Shown piece by piece: positions 36,941-49,900 of a DNA stretch of 64,000 bases (its first letter is position 1; every line of letters begins with the position of its first letter). The notes under the pieces were generated by a model. The model saw only the letters and a program-made list of their open reading frames with translations. It had not been told where the DNA came from and made no database searches. Origin of the DNA: Luscinia megarhynchos (taxonomy: Eukaryota; Chordata; Aves; Passeriformes; Turdidae); assembly GCA_034336665.1 (NCBI GenBank), contig CM067592.1, positions 29,981,819 through 30,045,818 on the forward strand, in the 5' to 3' direction. Position numbers and translations under genes: made by a program.

Positions 36941-39900
36941 TTTGAATTTGACAATACATTGGTACAGAATCACTGATCATCTTTTTTAGGATAATATACA
37001 ATATTTAAACCCCTTAAACCTGACTTTGTCAAAGTAATGTTACTCCATGATCCAAACTGTCTTTAAATAAAAATAAGCCTTTATGAATTTTTTTTTTCTT
37101 ACTTGGCAAGAAAAATCTCAGCATGTAATTACCAGATCTGAAAAATAACCCAAATATTTTGTATTTTCACCTTGTCACCCTACAAAGCAGGACAAAATGA
37201 AGTCTATTTTACATGGGAAGGGCTGGATGAGATTATTTAAACATTATGAAGGAAGCTGACTTCTCCAAATCTTAATCAGACACAGCTTTTCTTTCTAGAT
37301 TAAAAACTACTACCACTTCTATTCAGAGCCCCTATTTAAAAACAGGGGTATTTGTGTCATGCTTGTAGATGTTTTTCTCAGTGGAAATGCTAATCAAAGC
37401 TGTTCTTTCCTGTTTCACTGTTCCAGTTCTTTCTCAATACCCACTCTCAGGGCTGTGTAGTGGATGGAACCAGACAGTTGCGCAAAAAATTAGAAATTGA
37501 GTATTTTTTAGTCACTGCATTTATCACAGCTCTATACACACAAACACATAACATCATATGTTCAACAGATGAAACTATTCAGGAAAAGCAGAGGGTTACT
37601 GTTCTGCTTTAGCTCTGCAAGAACCTCAAGAAGAGATGCAGCTCTAAAATGTCTCATCTTTTGGAGTAGCTGGATATTGCTTTACCTTAGAACTCAATTT
37701 GACTAAAATCTCATTCTTCTTGTGCTGTGAAAGGCAAATTTTACAGTGACAGCACCCAAGGTCACGAAAAGAAGTCCTTAGCTCTGCTAAGACACTCATT
37801 ACCTACTTTTTATTTACCTCATGCTTTAGGGAGAGGAGTGAATACTGCTCTAGTGCCATGTCATGTCTTAGCAGCAGCAAATCCATTTTGAACTCTCAGT
37901 TTATTCTCATTTGGGTTTATATTAGCAGGGAATCCCTCCCCAGCTTAATGCTTCTGTCAACTGCAGCAATAAGCATGAGCAAGACCACAAATGTCGTTGG
38001 AATGTTTTCCCCGACACCTCCTCTGAAGCAGACACAATGCACTGAGGCACACCAGTGTTTGCCTCCACACACTGCAGGCCAAGATGACCCCTGTATGCCG
38101 TGCCTGCACTCTGATCTGGCAAAAAGCCATGTGACTGCTCCTGCTGTGCCACATCCACGATAACAAGTGGGCTGTCAGCACCGGCTTAGTGGCACATTAA
38201 CATAGTGGAAGTACTGGAGAAGCAACCATACATCTGTCCAAAATGCACTGTAGAAACATCTCCAGAAACACCACCACCTACTACAGGACATGCTGGCCTT
38301 TAAACCAGCTTGCTCTTAGGTATTTTAGCAATAATGTGCCAGTGAGCAGTAGAGTGGAATGCATTATTACTTGTTGAAAGGCCTAATTCTGCCATAGAGA
38401 GTATTTTTATAACAGCATTGTAGATTTCTAGATGCCAGTGGGAAGTTTAGATCTGATTTTCTCATTTTGCAATCTCATTTTGCAGTCTGTATCACAGGAA
38501 CCCAAAGCCAAAACCAGCCCTTCTGTACACGATAAAACAATCTTTACACCTCAAAGAGCTTACTAGCTTAGCTCAAAGCAGATTTAACTATATTTGTATT
38601 TTGGTGCTGAAGTTCATTAATCTCTTCACAGTAATAAGAACACAGACTGTCTGAGTTAAGACTTTATTGGCAATTCAAATAAATCATGTTAAGCAAATAG
38701 CAAGTTAAATCTATTTTCAAGTTCTAAACACACAGGTAGCTAAAAGCTGTGATTTAAACAAGAAACAAACAATCAAACAAACTAAAAAGAAAAAAAAAAA
38801 GGGAAGAAAACAAATCTGATTATCTTCTCTTTTTCCTTCCATTTTAGAACATTAGAAAACACAAGGACTTTTAGACAGGTGCATGGTGGCAAACGTGCCA
38901 TATTCTCTCTAAGAACAAACCAAAGTTAAAGATGGTGCCTTTCAAGCTTGCACTTCCGCAATTTGATTCTTCCCATGCTAATGAACGAAAATGTATTATA
39001 TACACATTTTGCCATTCTTCTTTGATAACAATGGTTGCCAGAAAAGAGCTACCACATTGCAACTCCGGTTTCTTCCTGTCAACTTCCTAAACACTAAATA
39101 TACAGGTGATAGAATTTTTTTTAAAATCCTAAATTTATTTGATCACCCCCCTTCCAATACAATTGCAGAAGGCATTTAGCTAAACAGACAAAAGATTCAC
39201 TAAAATAGAAAGATGACCTGTTTCCATTGATCATTCCTTCACAACCAATCACTTAGTTTCTACAAGGAAACCTACTCTGTTTCATTGATGGATACTCTGC
39301 AATTATTTTACAAAGCTATTTTAGATAATACCTTGGAAACTAATGCTCATAGCATGGATTAGGAAACATGCAATGCCAAAGATAGAAAGCATAGTAATAG
39401 GCTTTGCCCCATAGCTCCTGGATTACTTGAAGTGCTCTGAGGATACAGAGGAAATGCCTATCTTAAGAGTGATCTCTAGGCCCAAACTTTGGCTTGGAGT
39501 TGCATGAGATTAAAATTAAATGTATTTCAATTAAGCAGCAAGGTAACCACAATATGCATTTTATAGCTGCTAAGAAGTGTATTTCAAAACTTCTAACCTA
39601 ACACTTTGGCCTGGATTTGTCAGGGCTAGGATATCCTTTGGTACTTGATTTTTATCCTATGTCATCTTCCTCCCCAATTTTCTGGCTATCACTCAAACAT
39701 GCACATTGTGTTAGTACCCTGTGGTGCAAGAATTGAAACCAAACCATGCAGGAACTGGGAGATACTCCTAACTGCTACACTTTTTGTTTTGCCTGCAGAT
39801 TGTAAAAGCTCTTCCGTTTCTCCCAGTTACCTCTTGACAGCTGGCTACTAACCCCAAGAGGAGAACTAAGGTGAATTCCTGGACTCCTAGTAGTCTTGTT

Positions 39901-42420
39901 AAAAATTAAGGCAGTCGAAACTATTCACAGTAAATTGAAAGATCTCATGCATTTCTATGTATTTTTTCTAGCTACCTTTCCACTGCCAGAAATACAATAT
40001 TGCTGTTGCATACAGCACTTTCTTAAGCACACAAAGGATGTGAAAATAAATGCAAGACAGCAGTGACCAATAGGGAAAAGAGAACAAACAAAAAGAAAAA
40101 GCATAATTAATGCACACTGTTCCACAAGGAACAAGGCAGATTTCCACTGACTACCTGGAATTTAACAAGCAAGCAAGAGATTCCTGACATCCATACATTT
40201 AAAAGCTATGCTAATGAAAATTGTTCTGAAACATTCAAAGCAGAAATACAAAGACAATATTGCACAGCGTATATTAAGATTTTAAGCACTTTGAAAATAC
40301 ATTACTAGCCTCTTAAAATTTAGCAAAATGCTGAATGCATCAAAATACATAGAGAAGTAGTGGTTCTGTATCTTGAAGGAATGTTCTGTGATAGAGCTGA
40401 ACAGCACCATGTACTTTGAATCAATTATGAAAATAGAATTTTGAACATTCAACTACTTTTAACCTTCTGTGTGCACCACACTAATATATTAAGAAAACTT
40501 AAAATGCTTTTCCATGAACTAGAAATCTCTTCACTGTGTATAACTGATAATGCTCTGTAACACTGTAAGAAGCCGTACATCAGCATAAGATATAATATCC
40601 ATGTTAACTGGCGTGTCAATAATTGCAGCTAGGAAATGGGCCTGAACTGTCCATTAATGATTTCACCTACTGATGTGTGTGATATAGTGTATTCAAAATT
40701 GATTTGCAAAGAGCATTCCAAAAAACAACAACATAGTAGGGTAAGTGTTTCTGGTGGGGTTTGTCTGGGGTTTTTTGTTAATGAAACAAACAAATCACCT
40801 TTACAAAAAGCTATTTTTTCAGTAAATATCTTAAATTAAAATCAATTGGAATCCTTCCACGTTAGCTTCAGAAACTGAAAAGCAACTTTTTAGCGTATGC
40901 AGAATACAAAGGATACTACATATACTGAATTAAAGAAATACAGGCATGGTTAATATTGCTTCTTTATGTTTTCTAGTATACGTAATTGATTTTTTAATTG
41001 ATTACCATATTCATTAAATTCAATTAAACCTGAGGAAGCACAGCGGTTGCACCTCAATGTATACTGGATTCTTCACAGAGGTGACAACACCATACATAAA
41101 TGAATAAATACAAAGCCTCTCCAAACAGCTGCCAGTAAGCATCAGCAAAGAGTCATCATTCTCCCTGCAAACTGAAAACATAAATTTCTATTTGCGTATT
41201 GTGACAATATCAAGTGACTTATACAGAAAATCATAATACTGTGTAACAAGACCACTGTGCAAGGGGTCTCAGATGCAAGGACAGGGTTGGAAAAAACTAC
41301 AGAAGAAATACATTATTACTGCCTAGGCAAAAATAGCACATTTTTGTATTGACTAGTCGGGAGCACCAGCAGTGAAACAAAATCGTCGTTACCAACAATA
41401 TCATATCCTGCCAGCACGGCACTGTATTGGCCAAAACTCCTTCACCAGGATGCTCATATATACAGCCAATCAGAAAATGTACTGGATGCACTTCACAATT
41501 TTTTTTTTTTAATTTTTTTTAATGTGCAACATGGAACAGAGATTCAAAAGTTCTTTAAAATAGTTCTCAATACACTGAATAAAGTGCTACTTGTTAAAAC
41601 AAAAGCATCTACAGCTATCTGCATGACTGAGAAGATAATAAGACATTCTCTACTGAAGAATTCACAGACCAAGGCCCCACCAGGGCCAGGTGGACGAAAA
41701 AGATCCATTAGTATGTAAGGAGAGCAGTTCTCTTCCCCTAGAGCTGATAGTGATCTAACTTTCCTACCGCTCTTGCGTGTGAAGAGAGGCGAATGTAACC
41801 AGTTCCTAGTGAAAAGCTTCTTCAAAACACTCGGGAAATCATTAGAAACACATAGTGAGTTAGCAAATGATACATGCATGTTACTGTTAACAAGATAGGA
41901 GGGATAAAAATACGCAAACTAAAAACTGGAAACAATTTTTAAAAATTTATGTTCTCTGTGTAAAAAAAAGGCTGCCTTTTAAGGTGGGTATGTCCTTAGG
42001 TATTTTCCACATGAATTCTTCCCTTTTAGTGTTACAATTGCTTCCAATTTCCCCAGAAGCATCACGTAAAACTCCCAAAGACTATTTTACCACTTCCCCT
42101 TTTCCAGTTTAGATTCTTCCCTACCAGGGAGTTGCTGTTACCTTGGGAAACACAGTAGTGGTATGGAAACCACAGGGTATCACACAATAGAACTTCCTCA
42201 ACTGCAGAATTCAGACCCTTCCGCTTGATTTCAGTGAATCACTGCTCTCCTACCGTGACAGACTCCTGACACTTTCTCGCACCAAAGCCAGTAAGGACGT
42301 TTCCTATCCAACAGTTTATAGTAAGAATAAAAAAATTTTTAAAAAATCTAAAATAAGACACAAAAATATAGCTGGCCGATGCAGTGTTTAAAAAAGCAAA
42401 AGCCAAAGAAAAGAAAATTG

Positions 42421-42460
42421 AAAATAAAAAACAAACAAACAAACAAAACAAAACAAAAAC
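42421..42460. repeat. (AAAC)n simple repeat
   Basis: A tandem A/C microsatellite with AAAC units just downstream (in the MPDZ sense) of the CpG island. It may be length-variable between individuals. Confidence 0.75.
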
Positions 42461-43402
42461 CCCAGCATTTTTCAGCCAAATGGAAAATCAAATCTGTTAA
42501 GTGCTATATACGGAGTTCATAAGGTCGGCTTTGTGAGTTTTCATTTTTCTTTCCTTCCTCCTAATGCTCTTTCCAGTAACACAGGAAGGTGCTGCCAGCA
42601 AGGGGGGACACGAGAAACGAATCACCCCTTTTCTTTGCGCGCCCAGAGCCATCAAAGAGCACAACCGCGGGCGGCCCCTCGCCCTCCGCTTCCATCCAGC
42701 CAAACCCGTTACGTTTAAACCGGGGAGCCGCTGGAGCGCTACCGCGGGGTCGGACCTGCGGCAGCGCCGACACCGGCGCGGCAACAGGTCCCGGTGCCGA
42801 GAGGCCGGGCGGCCGCCCCGCCCGGAGCCCAGGGACACCGCCAGTGCCGCCGGGCCCGGCGCGGCTCCGGCCGCGGGCGAGAGCCAGCGCCGGCCCAGGG
42901 CCGCGCCAGCGGCGGCAGACGGGGAGACCTCCTCCCGTCACGAAACGCCCGCGGGGGGGAAAAAAGGAATGCGTGTACGGGCAGCAGGGCTCTCCGCAGA
43001 TGTCAGGGGACGTTCGGCTTTTGTTTACATGAAGACGACGCCCCGGCAGGCCGCCCGAGCCCGCGGAGCGCCGCAGGCCGGAGCCCCGGCCCAGCCGCCC
43101 CCACAGCCGCTCCCGCCGCCGGCCGGGGGGGAGAAGAGGGGATGTGCCGGGACACAGCAACAGGCTCAGCCCCCCGCCCCGCGGCTCCACGGCCTCTGTC
43201 CTCCTCCCGTCCATCCAGCAAAACCCTTCGGATCAAATGAGCAATAATAAATAAAACTTTGGGAGGCAAACGCGTTTTAAAAGGTCGCTCAAACTCCAGC
43301 GACGCGGCGGACCGTCCCCGCCCTTCCCGGCCCGCATCCCCGCCGGACGCCTCGGGCGGGCTCGCCCCGCTCCCCGCCGCCCGGCCCAGCACCCCGCTTA
43401 CC

Positions 43403-43563
43403 CCACGGCTCGGCGGGCCCCGCCGCCCGGCCCCGCTCTCCGCCCGGCCCGCCCCCGAGTAGCGGCGCGGAGCGAGCGGCGCCGCGGGGGCAGCGCGCTC
43501 GGGCACGCCCCGGCGGCCTGAAACCTAATCCTGCACCCCCCGCCCGCGGATCTCACCCTCACC
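43403..43563 (-). other. MPDZ: Candidate non-coding first exon of MPDZ, position approximate
   Basis: The first coding exon at 35551 has an acceptor upstream, so at least one 5' untranslated exon must lie further right, and the CpG island is the natural place. Two good minus-strand donors occur there: GTGGG|GTAAGC with the exon ending at 43402, and CCGCG|GTGAGG with the exon ending at 43563. I cannot decide between them, and the transcription start is not marked by a TATA box, as is usual for CpG-island promoters. The interval is the stretch between the two donors, offered as a placeholder rather than a mapped exon. Confidence 0.4.
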
Positions 43564-43592
43564 GCGGCTGCTGCGCGGCCGCCCGTAGCGAC

Positions 43593-43622
43593 GGGGGCGG
43601 GGGTGTTCAGGGGATAGCGGGG
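43593..43622 (+). promoter_or_regulatory. Potential G-quadruplex in the CpG island
   Basis: Four G runs of 5, 5, 4 and 4 are separated by loops of 1, 6 and 5 nt (C, TGTTCA, ATAGC), which meets the usual G3+N1-7 rule. It is on the plus strand, i.e. the template strand for MPDZ, about 30 nt upstream of the outer candidate donor in the MPDZ sense. Confidence 0.6.
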
Positions 43623-43959
43623 CACGCTCGGGGCTGCCCGGCCGCCTCCCTGCCGCTGTGTCGCGTCGCGGCTCTCCCCTGAAGTTTGTCTCCCCGCGGC
43701 TGCCGGAGCGCACGCCCCGCCGGGATGACACCGCGGAGCCGGGCTGCTCCGCTCTGCCTCCCCGGTTCCTGCGGAGCGAGGGCGGCGGGCTGGCCCCTGC
43801 CCCTCTCCAGCGGTGCGGGGCCGCCTGCGGCCGGGCCTGGCCCCGCTCGCTGCCGGCCCAGCCACCGGCCGTGCCCCTCTGGTGCAACAGGGTGAGCCTG
43901 GCCTGGAACGGCGGAAAGTGGGAAATGTTTGTAAATGTTAAAAAAATAATAAATTAAAA

Positions 43960-46900
43960 TGCCAAGAACAACAAACAACACATGATGAAGTTAGACAAAA
44001 TTATTTGTAAGGTCGTGGAGTTAATGAACAGATGACTTTTCACTCGATGGAGCAGCTAGTTAGTGTGTTAACTAGAAGTAAGGAAGATGCTGTATGTGTC
44101 ACATATACGTATCTAATGCAGAGATGTTTGCAGTGACCCCAAAATATCCGAAAACACGAGTTCGGCAAAAGATGGAATTATTTTGCTGTTTGTTAACTTT
44201 CCTTCTCCTACCAGATGTTATCCGGGTCACGGTTTCCCCTTTTCCTTTACATCAGATAATTGTTTGGTGCAGATGCTCTCAGGCAGCTCAGCTGAGATAA
44301 ACCCCCTGCAGAGGAAGATGGACCCTGGCTGCTCCACTAGGCATGTTGGCTCTGGCTCTGCAGAGGCTCCGTGAGCTTTTTATCTGCTTGCCTTCTGGCT
44401 TGGTTTGGTTCTTTTTCCAAACTCATGTTATCCTTAGTGTCACCATAAGTTCTAGTAGTTTGTGTGGGGGGCGAGGTGTTGTTTGGTTGGTGGATTTCTT
44501 TGGGTGTTTGATGCTTTTTTTTCCTCAAACAAAAATTTTAAAGAAACCTAATGTTATGAAGCTAGAATACTGCCCTATCTATTTTCAAGAGTATCAATAA
44601 ATGCAATCCCAATACACTTTCTTTAGCACAACACTTAAAATGCAAACTTTAGGTCATTGTACATTGTATGATTTTTTAAAATTTTATTTGGAAAATTAAA
44701 ATCTGAAAAAATTTAAATTACTAAACAGTATTTCTCTTGCTTGCTCTTATTACAGCTGGTATATTGAAAAACTCCAAATTATTAGCTGCCTTTTTCTCTG
44801 CTGAATACTATAATATGCATGTAACTACACCTTTAAACAATATTTCTTCCACTTTTTAACTAAGAAAAGTAATTTTCATGATTTTATTCACAGGTTCCAT
44901 TGTTCAGTCTGGCATGTGCTCGTAAGGTTATGGGTTTTTTAATCAAACACAACAGCTCTGATGTAGCTAATCATTGAATACTCTATAAGTGTCTCCCCAA
45001 CTTTCTGTGTTGCATGAGCCTTTATTAAATCCAGAATAAAATTTTAAAAATAGGTTACAGTTTGTTTCCATGTATCATTGTTCAATGAATAAGCCACGGT
45101 TGATAACTACAAAATGAGACTGTTATTGTTATTTTTTCCTGTTACCCAGGCTTTGACTGTGGCATATGACTGAAAGAAAATGCAGTGATTCTATTAAGTT
45201 TATTTGGATGAAAAACTAGTCCTCATGTACAGCAGCATCCCTTGTGTAATAATTCTTCCCAACATAACTTATCTTTGTAAGGAATATACCTTTCAGAAAG
45301 TTTTTTTGACATACTGATTGCTATTCTAAAGTAGAAATACACTTTAAATTCTATTCAGATTTTGTCAAATCCCTGAAGTATGTATTAAGTAGACCATAGT
45401 TACTGAAGTTCAGAACATTGTGCTACCTTACACCTTGCCTGTATTAAAAATATTTGCATGAGTATAATTATGCCAACACAGCTGTACACAGAAACTGAGC
45501 CCTCTCAGTAAACATACAACTGTACATACAATGAACATAAAACTCTAATGGGAATCTGCATCACAGTAATCTAATGAGCTGTCATGCACAGTAGTTGATG
45601 ACACTGATGAAGAGCCATGCAGGCACAGTTCTAGCAAATAGCAAAACAGATTTTTAGGGTTCAGAGTACACAACTGGTCTTGCAGATATGTTTGGTACTA
45701 GCTTTAGAAATTAACTCAAAAGACATCAGCAATTCCTTTTTCCTTATTTATTCTTTTTGCTATAAAATAGGACCTCTCCAGTGCCTTCCTAGAAAAAGAG
45801 GGTCACAACATATCAATGATTTCCTTAATACATCATGTAATGTGAACACACAATGTTTTAAGTTATGTCATGGCTTTGTTAGTCTAAGGAGAGTGGCCAT
45901 TAATGTTGTATAATCTTGAGAAATGCTTAAAATGTGAGAAAAGAGAATCTACTTTGTATTTCAAGGCTAAATGTTCTAAAAAACTACAAATAGTTGATAT
46001 GTCTACACATATTTATTCAAGTGATTGTAAATAAAAATTGCAAGCACTTTTTTACATCATAAGCTTTCCTCAAAAAACTACGGTGACTACAAAATCCATA
46101 AAAAATATTCTGTCAGAAAGGACTCTTAACTAGAAGATGAAGGGGATCTAAAGAAACTCTCATTTTATGTTCTCTAGGTCATTTCATTTCTCAGGTCAAT
46201 TTATAATATACTCATGGTCAAAGTATCAATATTGGATGAGATGTCTGTCTTGCTGATTTACTAAAATAAATAAAATATCAATATTAATGATCTACTGCTT
46301 TTATTTATTAGAAAACATCAAGGAGAAGTAAACCGAGAAAAAAAGTCTTTCCAGAAATAATAGGGGCACCGGAAACAAGGCTATGTGTCCATTAAATTAT
46401 TCATCAGGCTGCTGTTGGGGATGCAGCCTTTTAAAATAGTAATGGGAACAGGATCTAGCCAATGAAATGAGAGTCTGATTCTTCTCTGAGTCACCAGTAC
46501 TGTCTTCACTAAGAGAAGATTTTGCCTATGAAACACATTTGATGACATTTATGGCACAGATCTATTTATTCTCTAACAAAAAAAAAAAATGTTCAGAACA
46601 GTAATTGTTTAGTTTCATCAATGTGGCTATCATATTTGGCATGGGCATTGTTATTGTGTGCTCCACTACAGAATAGGTAGAATATATATTTTAGGGATAC
46701 AATTCTGCTTTTATAGCCTTACTCTTCAATATTCAGCATAATTTTCATATGTATATATGCATACATAGACACAATATTGTACTTTTCATTACATTTGCTC
46801 AAATTTCAACTTAAAAAACCCACTAATTACCATCTTCTTTTTAAGAGAATGGTAATAATTTATTATAGATCAAATTTTATTCCTGGCTGTGTAAAAAAGA

Positions 46901-49900
46901 AAAAAGCAAGAATAATCTATTGCACTAAGTGGAATTAAGCGGTAGAAAACCAATCTGAGATCAAAGGTAACTATGATCCTAATTACTATAGCTGCTAATC
47001 TAAGTACATTAAGTATGTGGTTATGCATTTTGTCCTTATCCAAATAAGGATGGATCTCCATCTTTTTTCATGGAGCTCTTTAGAGTAGAATAAGTTATAT
47101 TAGCAGAGGCATTCACTATTAAATATAGCACTTTTCTCCTTCATTTCAACATACAAGTTACACTTCAAAGGTCAGATTATGTAACTACAGAGTTACTTCT
47201 GTTACTGGAGGTAACACCATGTATGTTATTACACAGAGTAAAAATTGGGAACTTTCTCTTAACTTTCATGTTTGAAATTTATAGTTTTTGGATTATTATC
47301 CTGGCAAGTAGCAAATATTAGTTTCACTTACTGAAGCATGCATGTTGGCAAGAATGGTGCATAGATTTACATTTTAAAGGTTCTTTGGGAGATTGTGTTC
47401 CCTGGGGACATACTTCCTACATGTTATTATTGCTACTGGAGGTTGCACATACGCATAGAAGGGAAAATATGCCCCGTAAGGTAAAACAGAGCAAAAAAAT
47501 CATAAAAGGTATGTTAATTATTTATAACTACAAAACAAAATTATGACAAATTAAAAAAGCATTTATTTACACACAAACAAGATTGTTTAAAGCCACAGGC
47601 CTTGCCCATAGCAGAGAAGTGAAGCCAAATAAGTGACAAAGCATATTAACCTTATCATGAATTCTTCAGACACATAATACCTACAAGGAGTATCTGGTTT
47701 TGTCAGATACAGCATTGTTTTTTTCAAAATGTTGCATTTGGCCAGAGATTTCCACATATTGGACAGGCCCTACTTTCAGAGAACCTAATTTTAAAAGCTC
47801 TTTTTCAGAAGTCCCTCAAGGAACATTGTCCAGAGCAGCATGTGATATGGTATACTTGTCAGTGCAACAGTTGTTCCAATATTTGAAAAGACAAGGCAAT
47901 ATCTCATTAGCAATTCTTGTGTTAGAAAAATTGGGAGGTCCTGCATGACATTTCCTTTAGATCTAAAAGATTCAGAACGGAAGGAACCTGACCTGACTAG
48001 TTCAGGAATTTATGTACAGATGAGTTGGTGAAACTAAAGTAAAGCACATCAATATGTACTGAATGATTTGTTGTATGGCTCTGCAATTTATCACTGTCCA
48101 AATAGTATGCATTATTTAGCCAATCAAAGTATGTGATATCCTGCCTGTGAAATCTATGATGCAGATTGAATTTAAGAGTACACATTATGTTCAAGTCTCT
48201 GCTTCTGATCCAGAAACATTCATGATATTACCCATTTTGGATAAATAGTTCCCTATCTATTGGACCATTAAAGTAGTATCAACTCTCTAAACTGTCCCAG
48301 TCATGGACCAGTGTAAGAGCTGCAGTCTTTTTGAGAGGGTGATAAAGTTTTATGGATAGCTTTGTCAAGTCGTAGTGTGTACAGAGAGACCGTGCAAACA
48401 GCCCTGCTCCATTGCTTTTCTGAGGGAGCTGGTTCCACATGACTCTGCATATTCTTAGTTTTAATTTACATGTAGAGAAGAGGCAGAAATGTGCATCTGT
48501 GTCCTTTCACCTTGTTTATAGTGTAGGTGAACTTTGGGTCAGGACTAAAGCTATTAATATTGACAGCTATTATTAACTGCCGTTCATATCATTAGTAAAT
48601 ATTGCATTGAAAATGTGATTATTACAGTCTAGGAATTGCCATCGTTAAACAAACACCAGTGTTTTGGTGTTTTGGACTCTAAGTACGGAGAGTCCAAAAT
48701 CCAAACATGCAAAGAATATATCCATCTGCCTCTGAACTTGAAAACTAAATATTGCTCATTTACATCAGCCCAGTCATTTATGGACAGTAGGTGACATGTC
48801 CAGAGAAGACTTCTCCTCTCTTTTGAAGAAGCTACCCAGGAAAAAGGCTGTACTAGCTATTATACCTGTCCTTCTATACCAAAGCTGTTTTGTCTAGCAA
48901 GAGTTGCACCTGTGAAAACAAGGAGAATGGGAGGAACCTTTCTGTTATTGAGAAATTCTCCTATCCAGCCAGCTGGATGTAAGGAGGAAATTTTTGATAC
49001 ATTGTGCTACAGACTATTGGCCCAGATATGAGTGAGCATGTCTGTAACTGGCCAAGTTTTTGGAGTCTCAGTCAGGTCACAGATGTAAATTCCCTTCAAT
49101 TTGCTTTAACACATTGTGGGTCTCTCCTTCCTCTGTGCATGCTCAAGTGCTATAAAGGAGTTCACCATTCCTACAAGATGCACAGAAAATACTAAGAAAA
49201 CTATGAGAAAAGCACAGAGAAAAACACTTTACAGAAGCTGGAAAAGAGAAGACCAGAAGATGCAAAAAGGTTGGCATTTCTGGAATAAGCTCATTTATGC
49301 AAGTAAATGGAAGTTTCATTTTAGTTTGCTCTTAAATAGAAATTTAACACTAAGTGAAAATCATTTTAGCAAATGAAGCAAATTTAGATTTAGTCCGACT
49401 GCAATATTAAAAAGCTCTGTTAGAGCAGGAAACTAATTCAGTAAATGCCTTTCTTCTGTTAAAATCCACTTTGGTTTAGGACAGCAGCTTCTCTTATAGT
49501 TAAAGGTTCCTTCTCATAGTGATATTGTCATAAGGAGCTCTTAAAATCTTAAAAACTTTGATATGAAATTAGCAAATTTGCCTTCATCTGGTCATTAAGT
49601 TCCAGAAACTGACAATATAAGTAAAATTAAGAATCAATACTCCATCCAAACCACCCCACAGTAGTAAGTTGAACCCCTCATTTTCTGGAGTTAAGTAGTT
49701 AACTATCAGTACTCACAACCTTGTACGCAAAAACAGTTTATTTTCTAGCTAGATGGTGTAGCTGCTCTCAGTGGCTAAGTATCACTTTTTTGTCGTTTTC
49801 TCCAGCCCTTTAAGGTTTATACAATATGCAGAGCACAGGACGAGGTCTCAAGGCTATAACAAACTTCTTTCTGTTTTATGACTTGGGACAACATTTAGTC

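Larger units (their letters stand above)
35597..43401 (-). other. MPDZ: MPDZ intron 1
   Basis: About 7.8 kb between the CpG island and the first coding exon; the right edge depends on which exon 1 donor is used. It holds a CR1 fragment (36781-36940), A-rich runs near 38757-38806, a T-rich stretch at about 41503-41520 and an (AAAC)n repeat at 42421-42460. No additional exon could be identified, though a second 5' untranslated exon cannot be excluded. Confidence 0.65.
42640..43920. promoter_or_regulatory. MPDZ: CpG island, MPDZ promoter, possibly bidirectional
   Basis: GC content and CpG density rise abruptly here against AT-rich flanks; it is the only such island in 64 kb. It lies upstream of the first coding exon of MPDZ and contains GC boxes (ccccgccc at about 42815, gggggcggggg at 43593) and strong minus-strand donors at 43402 and 43563. 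No TATA box is evident, as expected for a broad, widely active promoter. A good plus-strand donor (CAGG|GTGAGC at 43891) at its right edge suggests possible divergent transcription. Long open frames on both strands here are a by-product of the GC-rich composition. Confidence 0.85.

Noticed and set aside
42561..43865. Long open frames of 120-227 codons on both strands in the CpG island.
   Set aside because: They overlap in many frames, are rich in P, R, G and A, and follow from few AT-rich stop codons in GC-rich DNA. None shows a domain.
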